NCBI RefSeq assembly: GCF_023973145.1
Contig: NZ_CP099546.1
Span: forward strand, 2,604,001-2,668,000
Origin: Natronosalvus vescus
Lineage (GTDB): Archaea; Halobacteriota; Halobacteria; Halobacteriales; Natrialbaceae
Reading direction: 5' to 3'
Length of the DNA stretch: 64,000 nt
This document shows, piece by piece, positions 51,355-61,621 of this stretch. Both the position numbers and the translations under genes were made by a program. The notes beneath the pieces are model-generated. The model searched no databases, was not told where the DNA came from, and worked only from the letters and a program-made list of their open reading frames with translations. The first letter of the stretch is position 1. Every line of letters starts with the position of its first letter.

Positions 51355-51380
51355 GTGTTCGTCTCACCGATGTCCCACCA

Positions 51381-51641
51381 ATGTCGAGTGTACGAACCTA
51401 CACGCTCATCTACGTCCTGTTACTGGTGCTGGGGACTGCCAAGTTCGTGTTCTTCGAACTCCCGTTTAGCTACGAGTTCGCCCTGGGCGCGACGCTCGTT
51501 CTCGCAGTGATCAAGTCACTCCTCATCGCGGGCTGGTTCCAGCACCTCGTCGACGAACCGCGTTCGATCACCTACGTGATGCTCACGGCCGTCTTCATGG
51601 TGTTCTTGCTCACCGTGGCGGCTGGCTTCTCGATTCAGTAA
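51381..51641 (+). CDS. coxD: cytochrome c oxidase subunit IV (prokaryotic type)
   Basis: The 86-residue protein has three hydrophobic segments: YTLIYVLLLVLGTAKFVFFEL, ALGATLVLAVIKSLLIAGWFQHL, and YVMLTAVFMVFLLTVAAGF. The KSLLIAGWFQHLVDEPRS block matches the COX4_pro family of quinol/cytochrome oxidases (AVIKSLLVAxFFMHL). It stabilises the oxidase complex. ATG 51381 is preferred over 51321 because the latter precedes the TATA box. It reads opposite to the polytopic gene. Confidence 0.93.
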   Translation: MSSVRTYTLIYVLLLVLGTAKFVFFELPFSYEFALGATLVLAVIKSLLIAGWFQHLVDEPRSITYVMLTAVFMVFLLTVAAGFSIQ

Positions 51642-52091
51642 CCCTGTTTACTTCGTTCGACTCTCTCGCTTTTTCCCCTGACCTGACGGTAGTCACTCGA
51701 CGCCACTTACTATGAGCACCTTCCCCGAGTGGAGTTGCTGCTCGCTCGATCGGTGTCGGTAGTGCGGAGTGACTGTCGAAGGCGTTGGTGGTTAGAGAGT
51801 CTCCTGAAACCGCTTCGGGCAGCGCTGAGCGGGGAAAGACGACGGAATACTGGGTTGCATAGCGAACTGTCTGGTAGCACCACAGTGCAACGCTCGGCCC
51901 CGTTGGGGACGGAATCGTCGCGTTGTCGCTCCTCGAGTGAGACGTCCCGGCCTAACTCGTCGCTCGAGACCACGGGCTCGAGTAGTGAGTGGACTCGATG
52001 TTGTCGTGGATCGAAGACCCACAGTACCGATTCAGTCACACACCGAGTGACAATCGACGAAAATAGTGGCGTGATCGCTCAAACGAGGCGA
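51642..52091. other. intergenic region with no supported gene
   Basis: A 169-codon plus-strand frame (51729-52238) and minus frames here are Ser/Arg-rich with little acidic bias and overlap the next gene. A poly-T (gctttttcccc, about 51669-51679) after coxD may terminate transcription. No RNA gene was recognised. Confidence 0.5.
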
Positions 52092-52553
52092 CTATCCCAT
52101 CAACAGCGTCACAGTGACGGCGATGAGGCCGAGAAATCCAACCAAGAGCGAAGCGAACGCCACACCGATCGCCGTGTTACCAAAGCGGTCTCGAGCGGCG
52201 AAGAACGTGCCAAAGAAGATGTAGCCAAAGAGCACTAGCCCACCGATAGCGAGCAGTACCGGCTCGACGAGCGCCGCTTCGACGAACTCTCCTTCGCCGA
52301 CCAGGAGAACGGCACCGGCGATGAAGGCCGCAATGAGCGCAATGAAGCTGAGCGTCCAGACGGCAGGTGTTTTTGCGAGTGCGACGACGCGACTGTCTTC
52401 GGCTTCGGTTCGTGGCGACCACTCGGCGTAGCCACTTCGTGTGCCAGCGTGACCGCTCGGCGTTGCGCGCTGGCCCATTCGCGCCATCGTGTAGACGACG
52501 GCGAGTACGAGCAGTCCCATCACGAGTGTGCTTAGCAGGTAGATTTCTGGCAT
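52092..52553 (-). CDS. small multi-TM membrane protein
   Basis: The 153-residue protein has a first hydrophobic segment (IYLLSTLVMGLLVLAVVYTMARM), a hydrophilic loop, and three more segments: WTLSFIALIAAFIAGAVLLV, PVLLAIGGLVLFGYIFFGTFFA and TAIGVAFASLLVGFLGLIAVTVTLLM. I do not recognise the family. A TATA-like ccatatatat near 52588-52597 lies 40 bases before the ATG on this strand. Position near the cox genes could suggest a link, but no domain shows it. Confidence 0.85.
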   Translation of the reverse strand: MPEIYLLSTLVMGLLVLAVVYTMARMGQRATPSGHAGTRSGYAEWSPRTEAEDSRVVALAKTPAVWTLSFIALIAAFIAGAVLLVGEGEFVEAALVEPVLLAIGGLVLFGYIFFGTFFAARDRFGNTAIGVAFASLLVGFLGLIAVTVTLLMG

Positions 52554-52884
52554 CGAACCCCTCTTGGGGTAGCATAATCCCTACCTCCATATATATCCTG
52601 CAGTTGTGGATTTTCGGTGCCCGGAGTTGGAGAGGTAATGGGCTTTTCACTCACCAATCACACTCACACATGCACTCGTCTCGTCTTCACTCCACTCGAG
52701 ACTCGAGAGGCTGCTCGTTTTCGGATTCCACGCAGAACGAAGATTTGCTCTTGTCGCCGTAGAGACGCTCCTGTCTACACTACGGGTAGCGTTCCATCCC
52801 GGCCCAGTCCCTTCTGCACTCTTTTGTCGTCTGCATAATGCTATCGTCTGAGTCACCGACAAGTGAAAGAAGAGGAGAACGTCG
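52554..52884. other. intergenic region between the small membrane gene and secY
   Basis: Nothing coding is supported. The region has the TATA box of the leftward small membrane gene. Downstream of secY (52860-52884) it is pyrimidine-rich on the minus strand, which could end the ribosomal operon. Confidence 0.45.
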
Positions 52885-54360
52885 TTACTCGCGTCCGAAC
52901 ATCTGGCGCATCATCGGATGCATCTCCATGAGCTGTTCCTCGGCGATCTCCTCGTACAGCTTGTACGTGATCGAGACCGCGAGCAGCAGCCCTGTCCCGT
53001 CGACGGCACCGATGGTGCCGAGCATGTTCGCCCAGACGGCGAGCAGGCCGACGAGTGCGCCACCGATGACGGTCACCTGCGGGATGTACCGCTCCATGAC
53101 CTTCTCGACGACGCCGGCGTTCTGCCGGAAGCCGGGAATCTGCATCCCGGAGTTCTGGATCTGCTGGGCCGTCGCTTTCGGCCCCATGTCAGTCGTCTCG
53201 ACCCAGAAGATTGCGAAGATCGCACCGCCGATGACCATGAACGTCAGGTCGACGGAGATTCGAAGCATGATCTGCCAGATGTCGATTCCGGCGGGCACCT
53301 GTCCAGTCCACCACATCCAGTCACCCGGCGAGTAGATCGGCGCGGTGTAGTAGAAGAACCCGCCGACCGGCTGACCGTCGGAGTAAACCCCGAGCCAGCC
53401 GGGCATGCTGGCCCACTGGCTGTTGAGGATCTGCCCCATGAACTGGATGTTCGCTTGCACGGCCCGGACGAGGATCATTGGCAGGACGCTCGCGTAGATG
53501 AGCTTCACCGGGAAGCGACCGCGAGCACCCTTGACGCGGGCGTGGCTCAACGGAATCTCGACGCGGACGGACTCCGCGTAGACGACGATCCCGAAGATCA
53601 ACAGCGTCGTCGCCAGCGCCAACAGCTGTCCGCCACCGTCGGCGATGAACAGCGTGTTGAACCCTTCGGCACTGAGCCACGAGCCAACCGTAATCTCATC
53701 GGTGAACAGGATCTGATACCAGCTGTAGAAGAACCCTTCCTCGCTCCGCGCGAGGAACCCGGAGACGAGCAACTGGCTCACGCCAGCGATAATGAAGAGC
53801 CCGACACCGCTGCCGATCCCCCACTTGCTGACGACCTCGTCCATGTAGAGGATGAGGATGCCGCCCAGGAAGATCTGGACGAACATGAGCGTCTGGATCT
53901 GGGTTCCCTCGAGCGTGAGGCTCCCGAGCTGAAGGACGTCTGCTGGTGGAAGGAAGCCACCGGCGAACACCATCGGCAGGGCGGTCAGCGCCGTCATCAC
54001 GATGACGAGCAGCTTCTGGAGGCCCTGGTAGAGAACCTGATCACGTGGGTCGCTGGTGTCTAGTCCCAGCAGGTTCGCCCCACCGAGCAGCTGCAACACG
54101 ATGCTGGCGGTGACGATCGGTCCGATTCCGACCTGCATGAGAGACCCGTGTTCACCGGCCAGAATCGATCGGAATTGGCCGAACAGGTCTTCACCACCTT
54201 GGGGGTGGATCCCCAGGAGTGTGATGTTCGTCAGGAAGAAGTACAATACGAGGATCCCGGCCGTCCAGCCCAGCTTCCGCTTGAAGGGGACGTGCCCTTC
54301 CGGGCGGGTGACGGTGGGCATCCGCGTCAAGACCGGTTCAGCGGCTTCCTTCCATCCCAT
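52885..54360 (-). CDS. secY: preprotein translocase subunit SecY
   Basis: The 491-residue protein has ten hydrophobic segments. It starts with EAAEPVLTRMPTVTRPEGHVPFKRKLGWTAGILVLYFFL, contains GIGPIVTASIVLQLLGGANLLG near 97-118, and the cytosolic loop VRVEIPLSHARVKGARGRFPVKLIY near 264-288. SecY is the pore of the Sec translocon. It is the last gene of the ribosomal operon, 2 bases after rpl15. The long plug/loop region near 225-245 is typical of haloarchaea. Confidence 0.98.
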   Translation of the reverse strand: MGWKEAAEPVLTRMPTVTRPEGHVPFKRKLGWTAGILVLYFFLTNITLLGIHPQGGEDLFGQFRSILAGEHGSLMQVGIGPIVTASIVLQLLGGANLLGLDTSDPRDQVLYQGLQKLLVIVMTALTALPMVFAGGFLPPADVLQLGSLTLEGTQIQTLMFVQIFLGGILILYMDEVVSKWGIGSGVGLFIIAGVSQLLVSGFLARSEEGFFYSWYQILFTDEITVGSWLSAEGFNTLFIADGGGQLLALATTLLIFGIVVYAESVRVEIPLSHARVKGARGRFPVKLIYASVLPMILVRAVQANIQFMGQILNSQWASMPGWLGVYSDGQPVGGFFYYTAPIYSPGDWMWWTGQVPAGIDIWQIMLRISVDLTFMVIGGAIFAIFWVETTDMGPKATAQQIQNSGMQIPGFRQNAGVVEKVMERYIPQVTVIGGALVGLLAVWANMLGTIGAVDGTGLLLAVSITYKLYEEIAEEQLMEMHPMMRQMFGRE

Positions 54361-54362
54361 AG

Positions 54363-54869
54363 TTAGTTCTCAGCGTCGGCTTCGTGTTCGTCGTCGGCCT
54401 CAGCCTCGGCCTCCGCGGCTCGCTCCTGGGCGCGCTCGGTGAGCATCGCTTCGCCACCGGCGTCCTCGAGTTTCTCGCGGGCCGTCTCGGTGAAGGCATC
54501 CGCGGTGATCTCGAGTTCGTTGCGCACCTGGCCGCTGCCGAGCACCTTCACAACGTCGACGTCGTGACCGTCTTCAACGACGTCGCGAGCGTCGATGGCG
54601 TAGCCGCCGTCGGTCTCTTCGGCATCGCCCTCGGCGGCGTAGAGGATCGCGTCTTCGTCGAGGGTCTTGACGTCGATTTCGGCGACGGTGGGGCGAACGC
54701 CCTGTGGTCGCTTGAAGCCGTGTTTCTTTCTCGGTTCGTAGTTGTGGAATTCGTGTTTGTCACGCCCGGCTTTCCCGCGGCCACCTCGGTGGCCGGCACC
54801 GCGGCGGTTCTTGTGCGTACCGCCGCCGTGCGTTCGCGAGCCGCGCTGACGTCGTTTCTTGCTCGTCAT
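54363..54869 (-). CDS. rpl15: ribosomal protein uL15
   Basis: The 168-residue protein has the usual start (TSKKRRQRGSRTHGGGTHKNRRGAGHRGGRGKAGRDKHEF), with Gly-rich basic sequence that binds rRNA, and an acidic C-terminus (ETAREKLEDAGGEAM...). It ends 2 bases before secY and lies 2 bases after rpl30. Confidence 0.97.
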   Translation of the reverse strand: MTSKKRRQRGSRTHGGGTHKNRRGAGHRGGRGKAGRDKHEFHNYEPRKKHGFKRPQGVRPTVAEIDVKTLDEDAILYAAEGDAEETDGGYAIDARDVVEDGHDVDVVKVLGSGQVRNELEITADAFTETAREKLEDAGGEAMLTERAQERAAEAEAEADDEHEADAEN

Positions 54870-54871
54870 GG

Positions 54872-55345
54872 TTATCGCATCGACGTGAGGAGGTCGTTGA
54901 TTTCCTCCGTTGTATGTTTTCCGAGTTGGCCGCCGTCGACGGTCGGGTGTTTGATGCCATCGTGGCCGCCACGTGGGGGGTGCAGTCGCAGCGTCGGCGA
55001 CAGCCCCTGCTCGCGCAGCGTCGTCTCCTCGTCGAGGAGCGCGTCGGCGAGTGCGGCGAAGTCATCGTACTCGGTGTGTTCGGCGAGCCATTCCTCGTCG
55101 ACGTCGGACTGTCGACCCTCGAGCGGTTCGGCTCGCTTGGCGAGCACCGCCTCGAGCACCTCGGCGTCCGGTTCGCCGTAGGCGACGAAGTCGTGTACCT
55201 TGGTGATCATCCCGCGGTAGGTGTCCGTGTCGGGGACGATCGTGAGGTGGTTGACCTTGTGCAGGTTGAGCATCGACAGGGTGTCGTCGACGGCCTGGGT
55301 GCGGTTGACCTCTCCGCGAATCTGAACGATTGCTTTCGCTGTCAT
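54872..55345 (-). CDS. rpl30: ribosomal protein uL30
   Basis: The 157-residue protein is archaeal-length uL30: [43 protein letters not shown] near 4-46, with a long C-terminal part with [20 protein letters not shown]. It overlaps rps5 by 4 bases (55342-55345). Confidence 0.97.
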   Translation of the reverse strand: MTAKAIVQIRGEVNRTQAVDDTLSMLNLHKVNHLTIVPDTDTYRGMITKVHDFVAYGEPDAEVLEAVLAKRAEPLEGRQSDVDEEWLAEHTEYDDFAALADALLDEETTLREQGLSPTLRLHPPRGGHDGIKHPTVDGGQLGKHTTEEINDLLTSMR

Positions 55346-55974
55346 CGTTCAGCCACCTCCCGGGGGAGACGCGACTGCGAGGCGTTCTCGAGTGCGTTGT
55401 AGGTCGCTTTCGCGAGGTTGACCGTCGTTCGCGTGTTGCCGTGGCTCTTCGTCCAGGCGTTCTCGATGCCGGCGAGTTCGAGCACCGCACGGACGGTGTC
55501 GCTCGCGGCGAGGCCCAGCCCTTCGGGGGCGGGGATGAGTTCGACCTCGACCGACCCGGCTTTCCCTTTGGTCTGGCGGGTCAGCGAGTGGGGTCGATCA
55601 GAACGATCCTCCCACGACCCGGAGCCGCGGGGAACCTGGATGAGATTTAGCTTTGCGATACCGATTGCTTTCTGGATTGCAGCGCCGACCTGGTCTTCAC
55701 GGCCTTCGGCGTAACCGACGAAGCCGTCACGGTTGCCGACGGCGACGACACACCGGAACTTCACCCGGCGGCCGGAGTCGGTCATCCGCTGAACCATGTT
55801 GATGTCGAGCACTTCGTCGTCCAGTCCGGGGAGGAGCTGGTCGACGAGTTCGGGCTCTTTGAGGGGAAGGCCGGAGTTGAGGGCGTCCTCCATCGTGTCG
55901 ATTTCGCCCTCCTGAACGAGCTTCCCGAGTCGGGTTACGGGCTGCCACCCGTCGTTGTAGTTGTTTCCGCTCAT
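55342..55974 (-). CDS. rps5: ribosomal protein uS5
   Basis: The 210-residue protein has the S5 double-stranded-RNA-binding domain ([35 protein letters not shown] near 69-103) and the C-terminal S5 fold ([30 protein letters not shown]). It helps decoding accuracy. Overlaps rpl18 by 4 bases (55971-55974). Confidence 0.97.
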   Translation of the reverse strand: MSGNNYNDGWQPVTRLGKLVQEGEIDTMEDALNSGLPLKEPELVDQLLPGLDDEVLDINMVQRMTDSGRRVKFRCVVAVGNRDGFVGYAEGREDQVGAAIQKAIGIAKLNLIQVPRGSGSWEDRSDRPHSLTRQTKGKAGSVEVELIPAPEGLGLAASDTVRAVLELAGIENAWTKSHGNTRTTVNLAKATYNALENASQSRLPREVAER

Positions 55975-56519
55975 TCTAAGATCGCCTCTCGTACGTCGTC
56001 GAAGTGTTCGGGAAGGTCGGTCGCGTCGAAGTCGCCGCTGTAGAGCGGCTCGTCGAGTTGTTCGGCGTACTCGGCGATGTGCTCGCCGCGGGTACGCGAC
56101 CAGTCCGCGAGGACGCTATCGTTGTGGGGAATCTCGAGTCCCGCATCGATTGCGCCTTCCTGAATCGCGAACACTTTGTTTCCGGGCGTCGCCTTGTTGA
56201 GGCCGATATCGAGAACGGCTTCGTCGACGCCGGCGTCTACCGCTCGCTTTCCGGCCAGCAGGCCGGTCAGGTACGCAGCCGAGAGGTTACTCGTCGGTGC
56301 GTTCCAGCCGTACTCCTCGAGGTCACTCGAGTGAGCACTTGCGAGCGTTTCGTCACCCTGAGGGCCGGGCGTAATCAGCTGCGCCGTGGCGTGCTTGTTG
56401 CTCATGCGAGCAACGAGGCGGGGCTTACCCGATTTCAGCAGGCGCAACCTCTGATGGTAGTCCGTCCGGACCTCACGGCGACGTCGCATCGGCACTTTGT
56501 ATCGTGGTCCTGTCGCCAT
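55971..56519 (-). CDS. rpl18: ribosomal protein uL18
   Basis: The 182-residue protein starts [41 protein letters not shown], as in archaeal L18 that binds 5S rRNA. It shows [18 protein letters not shown] near 78-96. Its stop overlaps rps5 by 4 bases and its ATG shares one base with the eL19 stop. Confidence 0.97.
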   Translation of the reverse strand: MATGPRYKVPMRRRREVRTDYHQRLRLLKSGKPRLVARMSNKHATAQLITPGPQGDETLASAHSSDLEEYGWNAPTSNLSAAYLTGLLAGKRAVDAGVDEAVLDIGLNKATPGNKVFAIQEGAIDAGLEIPHNDSVLADWSRTRGEHIAEYAEQLDEPLYSGDFDATDLPEHFDDVREAILE

Positions 56520-56968
56520 TATTGGTCACCGTATTCGTTGTCGATGTAGTTCAACAGGTACCGGACGCTCCGGAACTCGCCGCCGCTGGCCTTGCGGTAC
56601 AGCTGGCGGTACTGCGTCGGCGTCAGCTCGCCTTTGTCACGGAGTTCTCGAAGTTTCCGGCGCTGTGCGCGAATCTGGCTCGTCCACTGTTCTTTCTCGT
56701 TCTGGCGAGCACCCTTCTTGCCGCGACGCTTGCCTGGCCCCTTCTTGTGGCCGTAGGCACGCTTCTTGTTGCGTTCGCGGGCGCGTCCGCGGGAGTTTCC
56801 GCGAGCGTCTTTGGCGCGGATGACGCCGTCGTCGACGAGTTCGCGAATCTCTTCGCGGGTGATCGCCGAGGCGATGTCGCCCTGGGCGTCGGGGTCGAAC
56901 CAGACGCGGTTCTTCCCGACGTCGAGGACGTCCGCCGCAAGTCGTTTCTGTGCACTCAGGTCAGTCAT
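56519..56968 (-). CDS. rpl19e: ribosomal protein eL19
   Basis: The 149-residue archaeal/eukaryal protein reads [43 protein letters not shown], then a basic helix ([35 protein letters not shown]). It lies between uL18 and eL32 and overlaps eL32 by 4 bases (56965-56968). Confidence 0.97.
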   Translation of the reverse strand: MTDLSAQKRLAADVLDVGKNRVWFDPDAQGDIASAITREEIRELVDDGVIRAKDARGNSRGRARERNKKRAYGHKKGPGKRRGKKGARQNEKEQWTSQIRAQRRKLRELRDKGELTPTQYRQLYRKASGGEFRSVRYLLNYIDNEYGDQ

Positions 56969-57675
56969 TCGTCCACCTCAACTTCGACTTCGACGTAGGT
57001 CGGGTTGAGGACGCGAATCTCTGCGTCCTCGGCTTCCTCCTCGATGCGCTCGCGTTTGCGGGCACCGACGGAGCTCGCGATGCGGACGGCCTGGGTGTCG
57101 CCGTCGACTCCCTCGAGGTCGTCCGTGTTCTCGACGTAGACTTCCTCGAAACCGCTCGGGTGTTTGCCGCGAACGGCTTCCGGCGTCCGGAAGCCAGCCT
57201 GCACCTTGGGGCCGCGGCTCTTGTAGCCACGACGCTGTTTGGAGAGGCCACCACGTGGTACACGCCACGATTCTGGCGTGCGCTTTTTCATGTGGTAGTC
57301 CTGGCGTTTGAACGCTGGTTTCCCTTCGCTGTGTCGCTGGCCGAGCAATCGCGCTTCCTCGTCGTCGAGGTCGGGCGTCTTCTCGGTCAGGCCACGGGGC
57401 TCCAGTTCGGTTTCGACGTCTTCGTCTTCCGGTTCCTCCTCGGCGGCTTCGTCTTCGATCTCGGCCTCGGTCTCTTCCGTGACCTCGAGGTCGCCGACGT
57501 CGGCTTTGATACGCGCGGCGAGCGCGTTTCCGATGCCTTCGGCTTCCGCCAGTTCGTCCTGGGAGGCCTCTTTGACGTCGTCGATCGTCTCGAAACCGGC
57601 CTCACGGAGGGCGTCGGCTTTGCTGCCGCCAACGCCGCTGATGTCTTCCAGTTCCTGGGGTTCGTCGTCAGCCAT
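56965..57675 (-). CDS. rpl32e: ribosomal protein eL32 with N-terminal HhH extension
   Basis: The 236-residue protein has an N-terminal helix-hairpin-helix-like extension ([49 protein letters not shown], about 7-55), an acidic linker (to about 95), then the eL32 domain ([22 protein letters not shown] and [17 protein letters not shown]). The extension is haloarchaeal and could contact RNA or DNA-like structures. Confidence 0.96.
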   Translation of the reverse strand: MADDEPQELEDISGVGGSKADALREAGFETIDDVKEASQDELAEAEGIGNALAARIKADVGDLEVTEETEAEIEDEAAEEEPEDEDVETELEPRGLTEKTPDLDDEEARLLGQRHSEGKPAFKRQDYHMKKRTPESWRVPRGGLSKQRRGYKSRGPKVQAGFRTPEAVRGKHPSGFEEVYVENTDDLEGVDGDTQAVRIASSVGARKRERIEEEAEDAEIRVLNPTYVEVEVEVDE

Positions 57676-57678
57676 CTA

Positions 57679-58212
57679 TCAGGCACCTCCTTTCTGCGGT
57701 TTCTGGGTGATGTACACCCCGTCCTGGAAGACGCGGGTGTCCTTTCCTTTCACCTTGGTGAGCTGTTCGATGTCGGCGGCGGTCTGGCCGACGTGCTCCT
57801 TGTTCGGACCGGAGAGCGTCAGCGCTTCGCCGTCGACGCTCACCTCGGTGTCACCGTGGATAGTCGTTCGTCGTGCTGCCTTTTCACCGAGGAAGTTCTC
57901 GATGACGACCTCGTCGCCTTCGACACGGACTTGCATTGGGAAGTGAGAGTAGAAGACTTCCATCTCGTACTCCCAGCCCGCAGTCACGCCGTGGAAGGCG
58001 TTTCGGATGTGGCTCTCGAAGGTGCCGACCGTCGCGTTCGTTTTCGCGTTCTCGGTCTCACTCTCGATGACCAGCAGGTCGCCGTCGACATCGACGGTGA
58101 CGTCGGGGTACCAGAGGCGGCGGGTTACGCTGCCGTTTGGCCCATCGACCGTCACGTCGAGGTGATCGACCTCGGCGGTTACGTCGTCGGGGATGTCCAG
58201 TTCAATTCGCAT
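57679..58212 (-). CDS. rpl6: ribosomal protein uL6
   Basis: The 177-residue protein has two L6 repeats: VDHLDVTVDGPNGSVTRRLWYPDVTVDVDGD near 16-46 and VTAGWEYEMEVFYSHFPMQVRVEGDEVVIENFLGEKAARRTTI near 75-118. It ends 3 bases before eL32 and 4 bases after rps8 in the operon. Confidence 0.97.
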   Translation of the reverse strand: MRIELDIPDDVTAEVDHLDVTVDGPNGSVTRRLWYPDVTVDVDGDLLVIESETENAKTNATVGTFESHIRNAFHGVTAGWEYEMEVFYSHFPMQVRVEGDEVVIENFLGEKAARRTTIHGDTEVSVDGEALTLSGPNKEHVGQTAADIEQLTKVKGKDTRVFQDGVYITQKPQKGGA

Positions 58213-58216
58213 TGTT

Positions 58217-58609
58217 CTAGTAGACGTATGCGATCACCTGGCCCCCGATGCCCTTCTCTCGAGCCTCGTAGTGGCTCATGATTCCCTCACTCGTCGTGAC
58301 GACGAGTGCGCCGAAGTCTCGAGCGGGGAGGAATCGCTTCTCCCACTTCTCGAACTCGTCGGCCTTGACGGAATAGCGTGGCTTGACGGGGCCGCACTTG
58401 TTGATCGCTCCTTTCAGTTCGACCTCGAACGTGCCGGCTTTGCCGTCTTCGACGAACTCGAAGCCAGCGATGTACCCGCGGTCGTAAAAGACCTCGAGCA
58501 CGCTGCCGATCACGTTTGAGGCGGGCGCTACGTCGTGGCTCAGGTGTCCGACACTCTCGGCATTGTCGATGCCAGAGAGCGCGTTGCTGAGTGGATCGTT
58601 CCCGGTCAT
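58217..58609 (-). CDS. rps8: ribosomal protein uS8
   Basis: The 130-residue protein has [49 protein letters not shown] and the C-terminal S8 motif [31 protein letters not shown]. It organises the central 16S domain. Overlaps rps14 by 4 bases (58606-58609). Confidence 0.97.
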   Translation of the reverse strand: MTGNDPLSNALSGIDNAESVGHLSHDVAPASNVIGSVLEVFYDRGYIAGFEFVEDGKAGTFEVELKGAINKCGPVKPRYSVKADEFEKWEKRFLPARDFGALVVTTSEGIMSHYEAREKGIGGQVIAYVY

Positions 58610-58782
58610 TTATACTTCTTGAATCCCATGTCGCGGGCGATCTCGCGGAAACACTGTCGGCACAGGTTGATGTCGTACTTGCCGACGAGACCCTGTTTGC
58701 GGCCACAGCGCTGACAGGCCGCTTCCTGGCCCGTTCGCTTCGCGGCGTGTTCGCCCGTCTGGTCGTTATCGCTTTCACTCAT
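58606..58782 (-). CDS. rps14: ribosomal protein uS14 (zinc-binding)
   Basis: The 58-residue protein has the C+ type zinc motif: [25 protein letters not shown] (Cys pairs about 22-25 and 40-43). An acidic lead ([13 protein letters not shown]) is haloarchaeal. I chose ATG 58780-58782; the longer open frame to 58836 runs into rpl5 sequence. It overlaps rpl5 by 8 bases (58775-58782). Confidence 0.96.
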   Translation of the reverse strand: MSESDNDQTGEHAAKRTGQEAACQRCGRKQGLVGKYDINLCRQCFREIARDMGFKKYK

Positions 58783-59320
58783 CGTCTGTCTCCTCCGTGT
58801 CGACGTCCACGTCGAACTGGCCCTCGAGGAACGCAATGGCGTCCTCGGGAGTCAGTCGGTGTCGGGACGGGATCGCCTGACTCGCTTTGGCTCGTTTCGT
58901 GACGCGGTAGCCCGGTCGAACCAGGTTCACGGTCACGTCCAGGCCGTAGATCCCGATGGTCGGGTCGTACTCCTGGCTCGGGAAGTCGGTGTGCTCGGCG
59001 ACGCCGAAGCTGAAGTTCCCGGTCTGGTCGAACTGCGATGCGGACAGATCCGCAAGCGGCAGCGCCGTCTCGAGGAACGCTTCGGCATCGTCGCCCCGAA
59101 GGGTGACCTTGGTGCCGATCGGGTCGCCCTGGCGGATGCCGAACTCGGGTTCGGTCGCTTTCGCCAGGGTACGGACGCTCCGTTGACCCGTGATCGCCTC
59201 GATGATATCCTCGGCTCGGCCGAGGTCGCGGCCACCGCGGCCGACGCCCATGTGGACGACGACCTTTTCGACGCGCGGTTTGCGCATCTCGTGGAACTCG
59301 GTGTCGCTTGCTTCGCTCAT
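58775..59320 (-). CDS. rpl5: ribosomal protein uL5
   Basis: The 181-residue protein reads [43 protein letters not shown] and ends in the archaeal C-terminus ITPED-like [23 protein letters not shown]. It contacts 5S rRNA. It overlaps rps4e by 4 bases (59317-59320). Confidence 0.97.
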   Translation of the reverse strand: MSEASDTEFHEMRKPRVEKVVVHMGVGRGGRDLGRAEDIIEAITGQRSVRTLAKATEPEFGIRQGDPIGTKVTLRGDDAEAFLETALPLADLSASQFDQTGNFSFGVAEHTDFPSQEYDPTIGIYGLDVTVNLVRPGYRVTKRAKASQAIPSRHRLTPEDAIAFLEGQFDVDVDTEETDDE

Positions 59321-60018
59321 TCGTCGTCACCTCCAACGAAGTTCTCGTCGATCACGACGACGTACTCCTCGACGGTCTCGAACGTCTCGTCGTCCGTTTC
59401 GACGGTGACGATGTTCGAGCCACTGCCGAGCGTGACGTCGATCTCGACGAGTTCGCCGATTTTACCTCCGTGGTTACCGCTGACAGCGGTGACCAGGGCA
59501 CCCTCCTCGTACGGGAAGTGGGCCACGATCGATTTGTCGTCGTTGTCGACGACGACCGAATCGTTCGCGTTGTACTCGGCGTCGTCGACGATCACGTTCG
59601 TGCCGTCGTGCAGCGAGAGCTGTGTGTCGCCGCCTTTGACCTGTTGTTTGCCGACGACCTTGCCGAGACGGCTGTCTGCGGCATCGGCGTCGATTTCGGT
59701 CAGCGAGAGGCGGCCTCCCTCGTCGGGGAAGACGCGGTAGTACTCCTCACGCTGTGGGAAGGCAACGATGTCGAACATCCCGATGGGACGTTTCTCGTCG
59801 TTGATCGGCTCCCCGTTGACCAGGATCGAATCCTGGGAGAGGGCGTAGCGGGCTTCTTTCTTCGAGTCGACGTAGCCGAGTACGTCCCGGAGGATGATGA
59901 CCAGCGGGACACCGGCTTCGCCGTGCGGGCCGGCTCGAGCCTTGACCGTAAACACGTTGGTCTTGCGCTCGATGGGCCAGGATTTCGGTACCGAGAGTCG
60001 TTTCTGGTGGTTGGTCAT
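59317..60018 (-). CDS. rps4e: ribosomal protein eS4
   Basis: The 233-residue protein reads [71 protein letters not shown] (S4-like domain), then a KOW-type segment [32 protein letters not shown]. It overlaps rpl24 by 4 bases (60015-60018). Confidence 0.97.
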   Translation of the reverse strand: MTNHQKRLSVPKSWPIERKTNVFTVKARAGPHGEAGVPLVIILRDVLGYVDSKKEARYALSQDSILVNGEPINDEKRPIGMFDIVAFPQREEYYRVFPDEGGRLSLTEIDADAADSRLGKVVGKQQVKGGDTQLSLHDGTNVIVDDAEYNANDSVVVDNDDKSIVAHFPYEEGALVTAVSGNHGGKIGELVEIDVTLGSGSNIVTVETDDETFETVEEYVVVIDENFVGGDDE

Positions 60019-60371
60019 TCGGAATCACCTTCGAGGCGTGCCTCGCGACGCGAATCCGAGAGGTCGAGATCCACGATGCGGACGTTCGACGCGTCGACTG
60101 GGCGAGGAACTTCCTCGCCGTCAGCCGTCTCGACGGTCACGTCTTCGACGTGAATGACGGCATCGTCGAGTCGAACGCGCAGCACTTCGCCTTCTTCGCC
60201 GGCGAAGTCGCCGCGCATGACCTCGACGCGGTCGCCCGCGTTGACGCGGGTGCGACGCGTGCCGTACTCCTCGCGAAGCTCCTCGGAGAGGGTCGCGTGA
60301 ACCTGCTTGTGCTTCCGGTGAAGCGGCGCACGTTCCGTCTGTGTTCGTTGTTTGCGTGGTTGCTTGCTCAT
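60015..60371 (-). CDS. rpl24: ribosomal protein uL24
   Basis: The 118-residue protein has a basic start ([68 protein letters not shown]) with the KOW motif, typical of uL24, which starts 23S folding. It lies 4 bases after rpl14. Confidence 0.97.
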   Translation of the reverse strand: MSKQPRKQRTQTERAPLHRKHKQVHATLSEELREEYGTRRTRVNAGDRVEVMRGDFAGEEGEVLRVRLDDAVIHVEDVTVETADGEEVPRPVDASNVRIVDLDLSDSRREARLEGDSE

Positions 60372-60375
60372 GGTT

Positions 60376-60774
60376 CTATACGATCATCGTCGCCGTACTG
60401 GCGATTGCGCCGAAGCGTTCTGCGACCTCGCGGGCGATCGGCCCTTTGATCTCAGTGCCTCGGGGCTCTTCGTTCTCGTCGACGATGACGGCGGCGTTGT
60501 CCTCGAACTTGAGACGGGTGCCATCGGGCCGGCGGATCGCTTTCCGCTGGCGAACGATGACGGCCTCGAGAACCTGCCGTCGCATCTCGGGCGTCCCTTT
60601 CGTGACCGAGACGGTCACTTTGTCACCTAGCCCCGCCTTCGGCTGGCGGTTCTTGGTGCCGTGGTAGCCCGCGACGCTGATGACTTTCAGCTCGCGTGCG
60701 CCGGAGTTGTCCGCGCACGTGACGAGCGAGCCCTTCTTCAGGCCCTGCGTGACGTCGGCTTTCATTGCCTCCAT
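60376..60774 (-). CDS. rpl14: ribosomal protein uL14
   Basis: The 132-residue protein starts [39 protein letters not shown], matching uL14 (ATG 60774, or the second Met three codons later). It binds the 23S rRNA subunit interface. One base overlaps the rps17 stop. Confidence 0.97.
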   Translation of the reverse strand: MEAMKADVTQGLKKGSLVTCADNSGARELKVISVAGYHGTKNRQPKAGLGDKVTVSVTKGTPEMRRQVLEAVIVRQRKAIRRPDGTRLKFEDNAAVIVDENEEPRGTEIKGPIAREVAERFGAIASTATMIV

Positions 60775-61217
60775 CAGGCATCACCGTCGTTCGATTCGGC
60801 GCCACCAGTGATGTCTTCGGTCGACAGCTGTGGATCGTGTTCCTCGTCCAGCGTCAGCTCGGCGACATCTGCGGCGGTCGCTTCCTGGGTTATTTCGACG
60901 ACCACGTGCGATTTCGTCTTCGACAGTGGTCGGGTCTCTGCGATTTTGACCGTATCGCCAACCGAGAGCGGCTCGAGCACGCCCGGCACGTGTGCCGGAA
61001 TGCGCGAGCGACGTTTCATTTGACGGTCGTATTTCGGAACCGTCACGTCGTACTCTCGTTCGACGACTACGGTCTTGTCCATGTCCGTCGAGACGACCGT
61101 ACCGACGAGGATCTGCCCTCGTACCGGTAGGTCACCGTAGAACGGACACTTCTCGTAGTCGTACTCCTCCGGGTTTTCGGGTTCCGGAGGGGTTTCAACG
61201 TCTAGTCCTATTGCCAT
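60774..61217 (-). CDS. rps17: ribosomal protein uS17 with long acidic C-terminal tail
   Basis: The 147-residue protein has an acidic start ([34 protein letters not shown]) and the S17 OB fold ([39 protein letters not shown]). The last ~38 residues ([27 protein letters not shown]...) are an acidic tail beyond the usual archaeal S17 end near residue 112. It overlaps rnp1 by 10 bases. Confidence 0.96.
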   Translation of the reverse strand: MAIGLDVETPPEPENPEEYDYEKCPFYGDLPVRGQILVGTVVSTDMDKTVVVEREYDVTVPKYDRQMKRRSRIPAHVPGVLEPLSVGDTVKIAETRPLSKTKSHVVVEITQEATAADVAELTLDEEHDPQLSTEDITGGAESNDGDA

Positions 61218-61612
61218 GGTGAGTCACCTTTCGTTTCGGTGCGTCGGGCGGGTCGTGAGATGAGTCGCGAGCCATCGACCGTAACGTAGGCTACGTCCTC
61301 GCCAGCGCGGTCTGTGGGAGATTCATCGCTGTCGCCCCCAGGTTGTGTCTTGGCCAGTTTGGACGCAGTCCCCAGAGACTTCTCGTCTCCGGCGGCTTCA
61401 TCGGTGATCGCGAACTCGAATACCGAGCCCGATTTCGGCACGGTGAGCACCCGCGACGTCCCGTTGTCTCGAACTTCTATAGAAAGGGTCTTCGTCGTCT
61501 CGAGGACGATCCGACCCTCGATGCCGACCCGGTCGGCGTCGTCGCTATCGACGACCCGTACCGGGAGGCCATTGAGTTCGTGTCGCGGGAGTGTCTCGGG
61601 TGTCAGTGCCAT
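61208..61612 (-). CDS. rnp1: RNase P protein component 1 (Rpp29/Pop4)
   Basis: The 134-residue protein has the Sm-like RNase P component pattern: [45 protein letters not shown], then [13 protein letters not shown]. An acidic/polar insert ([28 protein letters not shown], about 78-105) precedes [19 protein letters not shown]. The subunit helps RNase P RNA cut pre-tRNA. It sits between rpl29 and rps17, the standard archaeal position. Confidence 0.95.
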   Translation of the reverse strand: MALTPETLPRHELNGLPVRVVDSDDADRVGIEGRIVLETTKTLSIEVRDNGTSRVLTVPKSGSVFEFAITDEAAGDEKSLGTASKLAKTQPGGDSDESPTDRAGEDVAYVTVDGSRLISRPARRTETKGDSPWQ

Positions 61613-61621
61613 CGTGTATCG

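Noticed and set aside
51729-52238. 169-codon Ser/Arg-rich frame after coxD
   Set aside because: Composition is not halophilic and it overlaps the small membrane gene on the other strand.
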